Source: Pseudoneurospora amorphoporcata
Taxonomy: Eukaryota > Ascomycota > Sordariomycetes > Sordariales > Sordariaceae
Direction of reading: 5' to 3'
NCBI GenBank assembly: GCA_033297205.1
Contig: MU859151.1
Location: 1-64,000 of the forward strand
Length of the DNA stretch: 64,000 bases
Shown here in pieces: positions 33,554 to 44,955 of this stretch (the stretch's first letter is position 1; each line of letters starts with the position of its first letter). Below the pieces are notes generated by a model. The model did not search any database. It worked only from the letters and a program-made list of their open reading frames with translations, and was not told the origin of the DNA. Position numbers and translations under genes: made by a program.

Positions 33554-36270
33554 ATGATGCCCAAACCTGTCCTCGCGCTGCTGTCGCTCTTGTCGATAGC
33601 ATCCGCGGCGCCTCTGGCAACATGCCCCGGATACCGAGTCACCAACGTCCAATCCGGGGACTCGTATCTCGTTGCCGACCTAACCCTCGCCGGCACAAGC
33701 TGTAATCTCTACAGCCAAGACATCACAAACTTGCGCTTGACCGTGGAGTATCAGACCGGTAAGATATTGCCCTCAACCAGCCCCAGACTCGGTCTAACAC
33801 CAAACTTGCCACTTGCACAGACACCCGCCTCCACGTCCTAATCTCAGACCGTGAGCAAAACGTCTACCAAATCCAAGACAACATCCTCCCGCGCCCCGCC
33901 TCCCAAAATGCCTCCTCCCAAACCGCCCATCTCCGCTTTTCCTACGAAGCCAACCCCTTCTCCTTCAAAGTCACGCGCGCCAGCACCGGCGACGTCCTTT
34001 TCGACACTTCTCCCTCACCCCTGATCTTCGAGACGCAATACCTCCGCTTGCGCACACGCCTGCCTCCCAACCCGAATTTGTACGGACTAGGTGAACACTC
34101 GGACTCCTTCCGGCTACCGACTGATGGATATAAAAGAACGTTGTGGAACTCGGAGGCGCCGTATATACCGCAGAACCAGAACTTGTATGGGAGTCATCCT
34201 GTTTACTTTGAGCACCGCTCCGGTGGCGGTACGGGGTCTGCTCCAGCCACGCACGGCGTTTTCTTACGCAGTGCAGCAGGGATGGACATCATGATCGGTC
34301 GAAGTGATTCGGGCGAACAATACCTCGAATACAACACCATCGGCGGCGTTTTCGACTTTTATTTTTTGGCCGGCGGCGCCGCGGGACCAGAAGAGGTAAG
34401 CAAGCAATACGCCGCCGTCGCCGGCCTACCAGCCATGATGCCTTATTGGTCTCTGGGTTTCCACCAGTGTAAATACGGCTGGCCGGACTTGGCACACGTC
34501 AAGCAGGTTGTTGCCAACTACAGCGCTGCGGGCATCCCGTTGGAGGCCATGTGGGGTGATATCGATTACATGGACAATAAGCTGGATTTTAGTACGGATC
34601 CGGTGCGGTACCCAAGGGACCAGCTGAGGGAGTTTGTGCAGGACGAGCTGCATGGGAAGGGCTTGCGCTATGTGCAGATTCTGGATCCGGGCATCAGGTA
34701 CAAGAGCGACTATGGCCCGTTTAAGAGAGGGGCTGAGAAGGGTGTTTTCTTGAAAGCGGCTGATGGGAGCTGGTATCGTGGTCTGCAGTGGCCTGGGGAG
34801 GTGGTTTGGCCGGATTGGATTGCTCCCCAAACTAAAGAGTGGTGGACGACGGAGATTTTGACGTTTTATGACCCCAACAACGGGATCGATGTCGATGGAC
34901 TGTGGATCGACATGAATGAGGCGAGCAACATGTGCGCCGACACCACTTGTCTCTCTTCAGCTCAGGAGACGACCCGTCGTTCAGTCCACACCAATCAAAG
35001 ACCACTGCCATCCCTTGCGGCTCGCGCCCCCGGCGACGGCCAACACCTCGGCCTTCCCAACCGCGACCTTTTTAGTCCTCAATACCGCATATCCAACCAC
35101 TACCCTTCGCTCTCCTCCCGCACTCTCTTCACAAACGTGACCAACTTTGACACTACAACCCAATACGACACACACAACCTTTACGCGCTAACCATGTCTT
35201 CTTCTTCCCACTCGGCCCTTTTATCTCGCTCACCCACCAAACGTCCCTTCCTCCTCACGCGCTCCACCTTCTCGGGCTCTTCCCGGTTCGCAGCCCACTG
35301 GTTCGGCGACAATTTCTCGTCTTGGGCCGATTACCGCGCTTCTATAAGACAGTTACTCTCCTTCTCTGCAGTGCACAACTATCCGATGGTCGGCTCGGAC
35401 GTGTGCGGGTTCAACGGCCAAGCGCAGGAAAGGATGTGTGCGAGATGGGCGGTTTTGGGGGCTTGGCAGCCGTTTTACAGAAATCACGCAGATGTTTCGG
35501 CGAGCGATCAGGAGTTTTATCGGTGGGAGGTTGTCAAGGATGCGGCGAGGAAGGCAGTGGCGGTTCGGTATCGGTTGTTGGATTATTTTTACACGGGGCT
35601 GTATGGGGCCAGTAAAGATGGGACTCCGCTGGTCAGGCCGTTGTGGTTCCTGTGGCCGGAGGATGAGAACACGTACGGGGCTGATACGCAGTTTTTGGTG
35701 GGGGATGGGTTGTTGGTGAACCCCGTGGTGGAGGATGATTCGCAGACTGTCAGCTTTTATCTGCCCGAGGGGGTGTGGTATGATTTCTTTTCGCACAAGA
35801 GGGTTGATCATCAGACGGGACATGGAGGAGGTGGGCAGACGATTACGGTTGAGGGGGTGGGGTGGGATCAGATACCCGTTTATATTCGCGGGGGGAGCAT
35901 TCTACCGCTTCGATTATCTGATGCTTCTTCGGACTCCGAAAAGGGACAGGCGATGACTACTAAGGAGGTGCGAACCCGTAATTTCGAAATCATCGTCGCC
36001 CCCGATGCCAACGGAAAGGCAAGCGGGAGACTATACCTGGATGATGGCGAGAGTTTGGATTCTAGTGGGAGGGAGAGCGAGATTGAGTTTGGTTGGGATG
36101 GGTCACTAGGGTCACAAGGGAGATTGGAGGCTAGAGGGACGTTTGGGTATGAGACTGAGGTGAAGGTTGTGAGGGTTGTGGTCTTGGGGGATGGCGTTAA
36201 CGGAGGGTCAGGGGAGAGGAAAGTGGAGGGGAGTTGGGGGTTGATGGGGGGTTTTACAGTCGATTTTTAG
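33554..36270 (+). CDS. Secreted GH31 alpha-glucosidase
   Basis: Model: exons 33554-33758 and 33821-36270; 884 residues. It hydrolyses terminal alpha-linked glucose from maltose, starch or glycan substrates in the secretory path or outside the cell. A signal peptide (LALLSLLSIASAAP) opens the protein; two adjacent ATG codons are possible starts. NLYGLGEHSDSFRLP, YWSLGFHQCKYGW and AMWGDIDYMD are typical GH31 blocks. The nucleophile Asp is residue 432 in GLWIDMNEASNM, and the acid/base Asp is residue 565 in HWFGDNFSSW; both are present. YPMVGSDVCGF, YRLLDYFYT and WPEDENTYGADTQFLVGDGLLV follow in the usual order. The 62-nt intron (GTAAGA..GCACAG) is needed because its 3' side continues the beta-sandwich domain. 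Length and motifs fit lysosomal/AgdC-like enzymes. The linkage preference cannot be told. Confidence 0.94.
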
Positions 36271-37064
36271 AGATAGTCTGGCGGGAGTAAGGTACTAAGT
36301 TGAGGTGGGTTAGAAAGAAAGGGTGGTGGACTGGTGGTCTTTTGTTATATGGAGGGTCCCGTTATGTTGGAGGCAGATGAGATTCGGTAGGAGTAGCAGG
36401 TAGTTTGTTATCATATGCGTCACGTTGCTTCTAATCAAGTGAAGCGGAGATATCTTCTCTGCACCTTGCTTTTATACTACCCATTCCCGTGAATCCGTTT
36501 TGGGCATCTGAACCCATTCGTTGATGACATACATCTTCTCTTTCGGTTGATGGTTTGTTTTACAATCATTTCTTTTTATTCTTCGCTTTCCAACCTCCAG
36601 TTTCCTTGTATCTTCGACTTTCCTTACTCCAGCAGCCCTTTATTTCTCAAATATGCAAGTATTTCCAACTTCTCCGCTTCCATTTCATAGGCAGCTTCCA
36701 AGTAATTCCCCATGTACGTCTTTCAAAACACCACAAAGCAAGTGCGTTGCACAAAGACTGATTCATGGCTTGGCGGTCGTCGTCGACGGCGGCGGCTTCC
36801 TCTTGGTTGGTTGTGATGGCTTGACACTTTGTTGCCGTCCGAAACAGGGAATTGAGTATGACGTATACCCTCCATCACGGGCATTTTGCACTCTTGTACG
36901 ACCAAGATGATGGTGAAAGCTGGTAGTGGTGAAACAGATATCATTGAATAACAATCCAGCTCGCCACAAGGTCTTGACTCGTGAGAGGAACAGAATTTTA
37001 CCAGCTTCTAATCTCAACATCAATACCCAGACATCTCAAGGAAACAAACAAATAGTTATACAAG
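36271..37064. other. Intergenic region
   Basis: Alpha-glucosidase 3' flank and promoter of the small gene at 37065. The A-rich leader just before 37065 is typical of fungal 5' UTRs. No gene seen. Confidence 0.35.
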
Positions 37065-37633
37065 ATGTCCGCCCAAGTCCAACACCAAGAGCAAAACCAA
37101 AACAACCTGGCTCAAACCAGCAAGGAAAACCAAAAGTCCACCTGGTCCGAATGGGCCAAAACCCAGTACGACGCTCAATACGAGACCTGGGTCCCTTGGC
37201 TGGAAGACCTCTACCTCCGCTACTTCACCAAGGACAACAAAGCGAGCTATGCCACCAAGGGTCAGTTACCTACTACCTAGTCATCCCCCTTTGTCCTCAG
37301 CCCTTCTCCGTGTCTCTCTTTCTCCCGCGGTCCACATAGCTCCCCCCAAAGAATATGAAGCCCAACAAAAACTAACAATTCCCCTCCCTTGAGTATATAG
37401 ACACCCTCTCCAAAACAAAAGTCACAAACATCGAACAAGTAGACACCCTCCAGGACGGCGTACATAACCTGGTGGCTGGCCAGGTCGGGCAAGGAGGCCT
37501 GGGACAGCCGGTTGGGGATCTGTTGTCGAAGGAGGGCGTGAATAGGATGGAGAGGAAGGGGAAGGATGAGAGGGGTGGGTATTTATCTGATGTGGATGTG
37601 AGGAATGTGGGAGGGTTGTTGGGGGGGAAATGA
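37065..37633 (+). CDS. Small uncharacterised protein
   Basis: Model: exons 37065-37260 and 37401-37633; 142 residues. The intron is GTCAGT..ATATAG. The first exon encodes a Gln/Asn-rich start followed by an aromatic amphipathic stretch, WAKTQYDAQYETWVPWLEDL, then YFTKDNKASYATK. The second has DTLSKTKVTNIEQVDTLQDG and a Gly/Val-rich segment, and ends in a charged tail and GGLLGGK. There is no signal peptide, membrane helix or known catalytic motif. The compact, gap-free spliced frame and regular composition argue that it is real. It resembles small conserved cytosolic proteins of filamentous ascomycetes, but I cannot name a family or function. The GTCAGT donor is slightly unusual for this window. 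Confidence 0.72.
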
Positions 37634-38657
37634 GCTTGTGGCTTGTGGCCTGTGGGTGTTGGAGAATAGTCCAATCCGTGCATGTTCTTGCACGTGAGCG
37701 ACGAGTGCTTGTAAACAGATGGCGGGTTTTGGACTTTAATGTTGGGAAGATTGTGGTTATACCTACACTAGATCGTGTTAATGAGTTGGATTTTGTTTCA
37801 TTCTAGGACTATGGACCTGGTAGCCTGCGTTGGGTAGAATCGTGTTTGACACATGGCACTTTGGATCGTAGGGTTATAGATGGCTGTATACTAAGACATG
37901 GACTTGTCTGATGCACGGATACCTGTATGGATGACATGGATATTGATATTATCAGGGTATAACCTGTTACCTTGGTCCTATTACAACCACAACTTCCATG
38001 CCTTCATGTTCCACCCTCATCTCTCGTGTGCCATCCTACGACTGCATCATCTCGAAGCCTCATATCCATACCCCATCCCCGGCGGCGTCGGCACCTGCTG
38101 AACCGGTGATGCCTCCCTAGCAGGTACTATCCACCCCACCATGCATAATCCAGAACTCTTCCCGCTGCTGGTCCATATCCGCTTCAGGTCCAAATCCTTG
38201 CTGCAAAGACATTCCGAAATCATTTATTGCCCCAGCGCCCGTTCCCGCTTGTCCACTCGCTTGGGGCGCAAGTGACTTCTGTGGTACTAGTGGTTGAATA
38301 AAGATCGAATACCCACAGAGGCACTTAACACCATGCCGACATTGCGGCTTGATCAATGATCGTACAAGATGGGACAGGCCTCAGGTACAGGAGACAACTT
38401 TAGAGGTACCTAGTAAGCACCTAGAGTCCATATGCGGCGCCAGAGGGTCTCGAGGAGTCGTATCTATGCACCAACGGCGGCCACCACCAAGGGGGATGTA
38501 TTAACAATGTAATCAATCGGTAGAGGAGTATTATAGGATCGGCATTGTGTTGTGATAGATTCTCGCTACCCACATGGAACAAGCACGCGCTGAAGAAATT
38601 TATAAGCAACTGCTGTACGACCCGTTTGGTCTTGGTGCACCCCATTCTCATCAACGT
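37634..38657. other. Intergenic region between convergent genes
   Basis: It separates the 3' ends of the small gene and the phosphate carrier. The open frames at 38117-38356 and 38421-38654 (-) lack motifs. No RNA gene or repeat was recognised. Confidence 0.35.
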
Positions 38658-39809
38658 TTATTTGGCGATTTCCACACCATTCGTAGCACCTGTGATGACG
38701 AGGTTAGCAGTCTGATATTGCTGCGGGCATACGAATAGGGGGACAACATGAAGTCATAAACATACCGAGAACTTTCTTGATGTCGCCGTATATCGCGAAC
38801 TGCCCGGCAGTCAACCCGCCCACCATGAAGAGACGCGTGGGGAGACCGGCAAAGGAACCGCGTACGCCAAGCTCGCGGGCAATCTTGGCGAGACGGGAGA
38901 CGGTGCTCTCACCGGGCAGTCCCTTGGTCTTGTTGATCTTGGAAAGCATCGTATCGGCCGGCTGCGACACGATGGCGGCAGCAAAGCCAGCGATTAGGCC
39001 AGAACCCAGGTTAATACCAGTCAAGGCACTACCGGAGAGTTTAGACTTGTCAAATTGAGCGAGGATGTTCTCGGCAACCTTTTCGTATACGACGAACTTC
39101 GTAACCGTGTATGGGACCCTGTATGATTGATGCACGAAGGTTACCTTAGCCAACAGATGTTTAACAAATGTGGGCTGGGACTTGACCGGGAAGAACCTAC
39201 TGTTTAAACAAGATCGGTCCGAAGCCGGCGTACAAGGCGCCGACTCCCTCGGTAGTCAGGATCTTGGTGAAGCCATCGACTAGACCCTTGGCGTAGCCGG
39301 GAGTAGAGACGAGACGGATACGGGTAGCCTCCAAGGGGCAAAGGGCGACGGAAGCGAAGAACTCGGCCGAAGCAGCGGACACGGAGTACACGGCGGTACG
39401 GTTCTGACGGGCCTTCTCGATGCCAATGAGGTCGATGGCCTGCTTCTTGAAGAACTCGTAACCACCGAACTTGAAGGCGCCCTGGACAAAGTAGCCTGTG
39501 AACGTAGGACCGAAGCCCGTAGCTAGCGCGCCGATTCCTTCATTCTTGATGACCTGGCGGAAGCCGCCGATCATGCCACGGTTGTACGTCGCAGGGTCGA
39601 GTTGGATCCTGGTTTTGATTCTATATTCGGGCTATTAGCAAGTAGTCGAGAAGGAGGGCAGTAGGGAAGACGTACACATCGACGGGCGTGAAGGCGCCGT
39701 GCGTGACGGAGCAGCCGAGGGCTCCGGCCAGGGCGAAGCGGGCGTAGAGGTCCAGGCCCTCGGGCTTCTTCTGGATGACCTCCTTAACGGATGTGGCAGG
39801 GGCGGCCAT
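38658..39809 (-). CDS. MIR1: Mitochondrial phosphate carrier (SLC25A3/MIR1 type)
   Basis: Model: exons 39676-39809, 39201-39620, 38766-39118 and 38658-38689; 312 residues, close to yeast Mir1 (311). It imports phosphate with protons across the inner mitochondrial membrane for ATP synthesis. The three carrier repeats show their signatures in order: TPVDVIKTRIQLD, CPLEATRIRLVS and SQPADTMLSKINK. GFGPTFTGYFVQGAFKFGGYEFFK and GFGPILFKQVPYTVTKF are characteristic of phosphate carriers. The fourth exon supplies only the last eleven codons (ATNGVEIAK and stop) and is bounded by GTATGT..TCACAG. Codons are strongly biased, in keeping with a highly expressed gene. The model closes in phase across all three introns. 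It is next to the metabolite cluster but unlikely to belong to it. Confidence 0.94.
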
Positions 39810-40096
39810 TATGAAATGCGTGACGGGTTATGATTAAGAGACAGGAAAAAACAAGAGGAACAAGGCAAGGCATGAAGGCAAGGCAACGCTACCGGGGAAA
39901 CGAGGACAACGACACTGCGCCGAATGGGGAGTGTGGTGGGAAGGACTGGCGGAAGCAGGACCGACCTCTTTTGGGTTAGGTAGCTAAGAGCCCCGAGCTA
40001 GGTAGCGACTACAACGTTACCTACCTTAAACTTTTAGCCTGGCACGCCATCGTGGAAGGCCGCACCGCACGCCCGCAATGACCCATTGTCATGATT

Positions 40097-41456
40097 TTAT
40101 TGATTCAAGGACCTGCAGTCGTCTGCTACGGTAGGATTCCAAGTCCATGCCACGATGGAAGAACTACAATGCGCAGTATAATGACAGCTAATGCGGGCTA
40201 GGGTTGGAGATAGTAGTCCTTGAACATACTGAGCAAATTCCGCATCCTGCATCAACATCTCGTGCACCTTCTCGTCAACAGCAATGCCAGCCTCCAATAT
40301 CTCATCGCCGTCATTGTCTGTCCTACCGGGCATAGGGAACAAGAACGGTATCGGCGAAACGGGCGGGCGTATGCAGGTCGCCGGCCCAAATCCAATGTCC
40401 CATGTGTGGTAGCCGAGACAAGCCCAGCTCGTGACGGCAGCGTCCATCTTGCGCGGCGGACTAGTCATCCACGTTCGCGTCGCCGGCTCCTCGATGCTGC
40501 TGAGCCAAGCCTTGGCGTCTTTGACAAAGGTCGCGTCCACATTCTGGATCACGTTTCGCAGCGCCACAGCCGCATCAAGGAGTCCTTCTGAAGACTTGAG
40601 CGTCGCAATGGGGAGCTTTGCGCCATTGAAGAGCGTGCCATTGCCGATGTAGTTCTTCAGAAACTCAGGGTTGTAGTTGGACCGGAAGCTGACGGGAAAC
40701 AGGGACGTAGAGGTCTCGAGCCCTTCATCTTGCCCCAAGACGCTTTTGGCACGCACCAGTCCCCACCATAAGATTGCCTGGAAGCAATCGTGGGTCGACA
40801 CCCGAGCGAACCTCTTTGCTGCAACTTCGTCTTTCAGAGCGGCGACCTTGTCGCGGGGAAAGCTGGCGATGGCGGTCTTGACCGGCGGTCCATCGGCGAC
40901 ATAATGATGGAAGCAAGCAGTGAGGATCACGCCGCCGTCGATGAAGTTGAGTTGGAAGATACACCCCGGCAACCCGCTCTGGTGGCCCTCGACATATCGA
41001 CGTCGGGGGATTGATCAGACCCTCCGGATACGTGGCGCCTTTGGGAAGCTTCCAAGGTCCAAATCGTTCGCGCTCCAGCTCTGCATAGGATGGAAGATCG
41101 GAGCGGACGGTCGTCGAGCCGGTGACCAGGAAGAGAACTCCATCGTCGTCGCCCATTGTTCTGAGGGTGCCGCGCTTGGACACAGGGTCTACAGCAGCGG
41201 TTGCGGTGAGGCATGGTACTTGGGAGGCGAGGTTTTCCAAGCCCGTCTTGAGCGACGTGACGATATTCCTGCGTGATTCCTCGGACAATTCGGCCAGCTT
41301 GTAGTATATGGTTATTCGCGCGTGTATCTTGGGCATGGCCTGGTCACAGCCAGTGACGGGAAAGTCCCTGGCCCCCCTGACCGCGGGATCAGCCGGCCGG
41401 CAGACATATGTTTCCACGCCCGGCGCGATCTTCTGCTCCCATATTGAATTGGCCAT
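40097..41456 (-). pseudogene. BAHD-like acyltransferase, frameshifted
   Basis: The first frame, from the ATG at 41456, gives a normal start (VTGCDQAMPKIHARITIYYKL is the usual D-x-x-MP opening) and runs to GATYPEGLINPP. From there coding quality jumps by one base to the frame holding EGHQSGLPGCIFQLNF and the catalytic HHYVADG. That frame then runs to the end with a DIGFG version of the DFGWG motif. The switch lies at a run of five C (plus strand G, 41005-41009), and removing one base would reconnect the frames. No plausible intron covers it. The family transfers acyl groups from CoA esters to hydroxyls or amines. It could be a real loss of function or an assembly error. It lies at the left edge of the PKS cluster, next to a P450 that is also broken. 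Confidence 0.72.
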
Positions 41457-41929
41457 TTCCTACCACGCTGGTCAAGCTGCTGCGAGTAGAGCAGCCAGGT
41501 GAGAATATCCTGACTGCGTCTGTGATTCTCACATGGAGCGATGGAGGGACTCCTGATATCTCGATTCCCCTGCCATGATGCAATGAGTTGTGCTAGACTT
41601 GGCGGAATGGATCCTTCTGGGTGGAAAGCCACTCGGCATACCCAGCTTGTAGATCCGAAGACGCTTGTGGACTCTGAATATGCATTCGGCGTTTGGTTCG
41701 GCGTTGCGAACGCCAATGTCAACGCCGAATTGTTACCTTAGGTATGAGCTCAACCGACGCGTTCAATCCCACGAAACATTGTCGGGCTTGGTTGATGCCG
41801 AACATTCGTGTCCTACGTCAATTCAGTCGTTTTCTCAAGGAATCCAGGTCGTGTGCGTCTAGATTGATGCGCACCCGTTCTGCAGTCTGGTAGGATCAGC
41901 ATCTCACGGATTCTCGGCCGCTGACTATA

Positions 41930-42229
41930 CCTACCCGTGCCACGCCCCCACTTTTTTGGGACGCACCCTCTAAAGTGGGTTCTCACCACCAATACTGCCA
42001 GGTTAGGGTTAGAGGTAGTATTTTGGCTGTATAGGCCAAAACTCGACTTTTCTCAACGTAGTGAAAAACAAAATAACAAAAAAATACTTCGAATTTAATA
42101 CACTATCCTAATTATGTTCATAGTTTAGGTTTCTTTTTGACTCAATTGGCTAATGCGATGCGCTGTGAATCTTTACAATCGGTGCGAGCCTGGCGAGTCT
42201 CAAAAAAGTGGGGGCGTGGCACCGGTAGG
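41930..42229. mobile_element. MITE-like 300-bp element with 33-bp terminal inverted repeats
   Basis: The left end 41930-41962 and the right end 42197-42229 are inverted copies, identical over 22 bases (GTGCCACGCCCCCACTTTTT and two more) and about 31 of 33 overall. The interior is AT-rich and has no open frame for a transposase, so it would be non-autonomous. I see no clear target-site duplication (flanks TATA and GTTT). It lies between the broken acyltransferase and the broken P450. Confidence 0.75.
42139..42199 (+). other. tRNA-like segment inside the MITE-like element
   Basis: GACTCAATTGGCTAATGCG resembles a tRNA D arm (A box). GGTGCGAGCCTGG, some 40 bases on, resembles a T arm (B box GGTTCGANNCC with mismatches), and the segment starts GACTC and ends GAGTC. 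The stems are poor, so it is not a working tRNA. A tRNA-derived promoter, as in SINEs, is the likely explanation. Confidence 0.45.
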
Positions 42230-42671
42230 GTTTGCTCCTACCTCGTCGGCGAAAAGCTACTATCACCCATGCCTAAAGACTAACCTCATTCGAATTTAGC
42301 AGATGATGGCCTGATCCTCGTCTGTGCCTTCCATGTCGATGCTCCTATGAATTGAGTTTCAAACAATTATTCGGCAGGGCTTCACTCGAGGTCCACTTGG
42401 CATCTCAGCGACTGGAGCATCTCACGGTTCTCACCCACCTTGTATACCTAATGATTCTATGCCCCATCGGTATAGCGCCAGGCAAATGTGATTGGTGGTG
42501 ATGAGCATTCAACACATTAAAAGATTCTGGACACTGATGGGAAGAGGTCAGGTCTTTTATATTGAGACACAGTTCATTACTTGTCCAGAATAGATCGAGT
42601 GATTGTCATCGACCAGAGAAGATATTGTCGACTCACTTTTGCCAGTGTCAAGCTCGATCCATTGGACAATC
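42230..42671. other. Promoter region of the P450 gene
   Basis: No coding signal was seen. CTTTTATATTGAGAC near 42553 could hold a TATA-like element upstream of the start at 42672. Confidence 0.35.
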
Positions 42672-44445
42672 ATGTTAGTCGAGAACGCCGGGCTGCTGCT
42701 TTCTGCAGCTGTACCCATCCTACTCCTCCCGTATCTTCTGGGTGCTGTCATTTCCACGCTGAGACTGAGGTGGTATACCTCTGGTTTTCCGGTCATCAAC
42801 AAACTCAAAGGCGAATGGTCTGATACGCCCGCCGTGAAACGCATCGCCCGAGACATGAAGGCATGGATTCAGAAAGGATATTACAAGGTGGGAAATCCAG
42901 GGTCTCTCTCATGAATTGAAACAAGATCAGTCACTCATCGACTCAATAGTATAATGGCCCCTTTCCGATCATTGGATCGTTTGGGACACGGATTGTGTTG
43001 CCTCCCGACATGGCAGAGCACGTCAAGTCCGATCCTCGTTTCAGCGCCGACGAGGTGGTCAAAAAGTCCATGGCATCTACTCTGCCCGGCTTTGAAGGCC
43101 TACGTGCTACTGATGCTCTTACCACCATGATTCGCACCAAGCTCAGCACCAATCTTGGTATGTTTCAGCCTTGCTGCCCATTGCTCTGTTTCACCAGCGT
43201 CATGATGCTTACGATGCCGACTCAACAGGCAAATTCACTCAGGAATTAGCGGAGGAGACGGAAGTCGCATTTTGACATGCGATGGGGGACAAGCACTGGT
43301 AAATTACCTACTCCCTTTTGACTCGTTTTTGTGTTACTGGCTAAATAGCCGGGTAGAATGGCACGAAGTCGAGCTGCTGGCCAGTCTCCGTGACATCGTC
43401 ACTCAAGTCTCGACGCGAATCTTCCTCGGCCCTGAGCTCTACCGCGACGAGGAATGGCTGGACAACATCCAGGCATACACGAACAGCGTGTTCCATGCCG
43501 TGAGGGTGATACGTAGCTGGCCCGAGTGGTCTCGGCCCTACGTCCAATAGTTCCTGAAGGATTGCCGCAAAATCAGGCAGCAGGTGAAGCGAGCCGAGGA
43601 GATGATTGAGCCCATCATCGCCAAACGCATCGAAACCACAGAACGGGCCAAAAAGGGACTGGCAGACATGCCGAATGATGCCATGACCTGGATGCACCAA
43701 ATCGCCATGAGCCGAAACGAGAAGTACCACGGAGCTCACGCCCAGCTGTCACTTAGCATGGCATCCGTGCATACAACATCCGATCTAACCTCAAACATTG
43801 TCCTTCAGCTCTGCCGGCACCCGGAAGTCATCGAACCGCTTCTCAAGGAGATACGAGAGGTTCGCGACCAGGACGGCAAGATGTCCAAGACCTCCTTGTA
43901 CCAGATGAAGCTCGCAGACAGTGTGATGAAGGAGACACAGCGATTGAAACCACTTGGTGTCCGTGAGTTTCCCTCCCCGCTTCCCCAAAACTGTCGCCTA
44001 GCCAAACAAACACTCACCAGGCCAAGTCCTTACCCATCGCTACGCCCATGAAGACGTAACCCTACCAGACGGGACGCTCATACCCAGAGGCGCCCAAGTC
44101 GGTGTCAACATGTCCCGCATGTGGGATCCCAAGTACTACCCCAACCCCGAAGAATGGCAGCCCGACCGATTCCCCAAGCTGCGCGAGGAGGCCGGCAAGG
44201 AGCATTCTTCACAGTTTGTGACGACCACGATGGAAAGCCTCGGATTCGGCATTGGGACGCACGCGTGTCCCGGGAGGTTCTTCGCGGTGAACAAGGTGAA
44301 AATCTTGCTCGCGCATATACTGGAACACTACGAGTTCGAGAGAGTAGACTCCGGGCCCGACGCCTCGCCGTGGTATATAGAGATTGTGACGAACCCTAAG
44401 GCGAAGCTGCGGGTGCGCAGGAAGCAGAGGCCCTCTGCTATATAA
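42672..44445 (+). pseudogene. Cytochrome P450 with two in-frame stop codons
   Basis: Model: exons 42672-42887, 42950-43157, 43229-43298, 43349-43962 and 44021-44445; 511 codons, all splice phases closing. The N-terminal membrane anchor, YNGPFPIIG, the I-helix ASVHTTSD, the ExxR motif KETQR, WQPDRF and the heme loop FGIGTHACPGR are all present. The general plan is close to ent-kaurene-oxidase-like fungal P450s. Two stops break it. TGA at 43273-43275 follows ETEVAF. TAG at 43548-43550 falls where relatives have Trp before FL-x-x-CR. Neither can be removed by a plausible intron, since conserved sequence flanks both directly. The TAG fits a TGG-to-TAG transition. If expressed, it would yield a protein without the heme loop. 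The catalytic part itself shows little decay, so the loss is recent. Confidence 0.8.
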
Positions 44446-44955
44446 GGTACCTTAGGTGTGTAGCTGTTTTGTCCGGAGTATTGTTACGTGGTGGAATAGA
44501 TAGACATATATCATGGAGAAAAAAGCAGACTCGGAGTTGCAAATGTGTGTCGTCACTGAAAGATTTGGAGTTTCTGTCGCCCGATCATGGATGCATAGGT
44601 ACCTAGGTAAGGTAGGTACCTTTGATGGCGGTTCGTTTGCAAACATCAACAGAAAATCCCGTCATCTCGCTGAAATGAAGGTTGCAGCTCTGATCGAGTT
44701 CTTACGAAATAAGAGAATAGGTAGCCACAAGAGCCCAAGGTACATAAATCGCTGCAATACAGTGTTATCGATGAGATAGAGTCCCAAACTTCCTTCCATA
44801 TAGTCTACTCCGCAGTGAAACCTCATCCTCGCCTTATTGGGTCGCTCCTACCCTGGAAAATGTATTGATCTATCGTTGCACAGAGTCTGTCACTTTTAGC
44901 AGACAGCTGGCTGGCTGGCCGCATCTTCAGCAGTGGCACGCTGAGCCTCTAGCGG
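44446..44955. other. Intergenic region between convergent P450 and PKS
   Basis: No gene. It contains the palindromic AGGTACCT twice within 44597-44621. Confidence 0.4.
44597..44621. repeat. Composite AGGTACCT / GGTAGGTA palindromic cluster
   Basis: The block reads AGGTACCT, AGGTAAGGT, AGGTACCT in succession. The same unit recurs at 53678-53693, 55853-55860, around 61399-61430 and 62506-62525, each time between genes of the PKS cluster. Confidence 0.5.

Noticed and set aside
42139..42199. A functional tRNA gene
   Set aside because: The boxes resemble a tRNA but acceptor and anticodon stems do not pair properly, and the segment lies inside an inverted-repeat element.
43273..43550. Treating the P450 stops as part of extra introns
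   Set aside because: Conserved P450 sequence lies on both sides of each stop within a few codons, leaving no room for a GT..AG intron.
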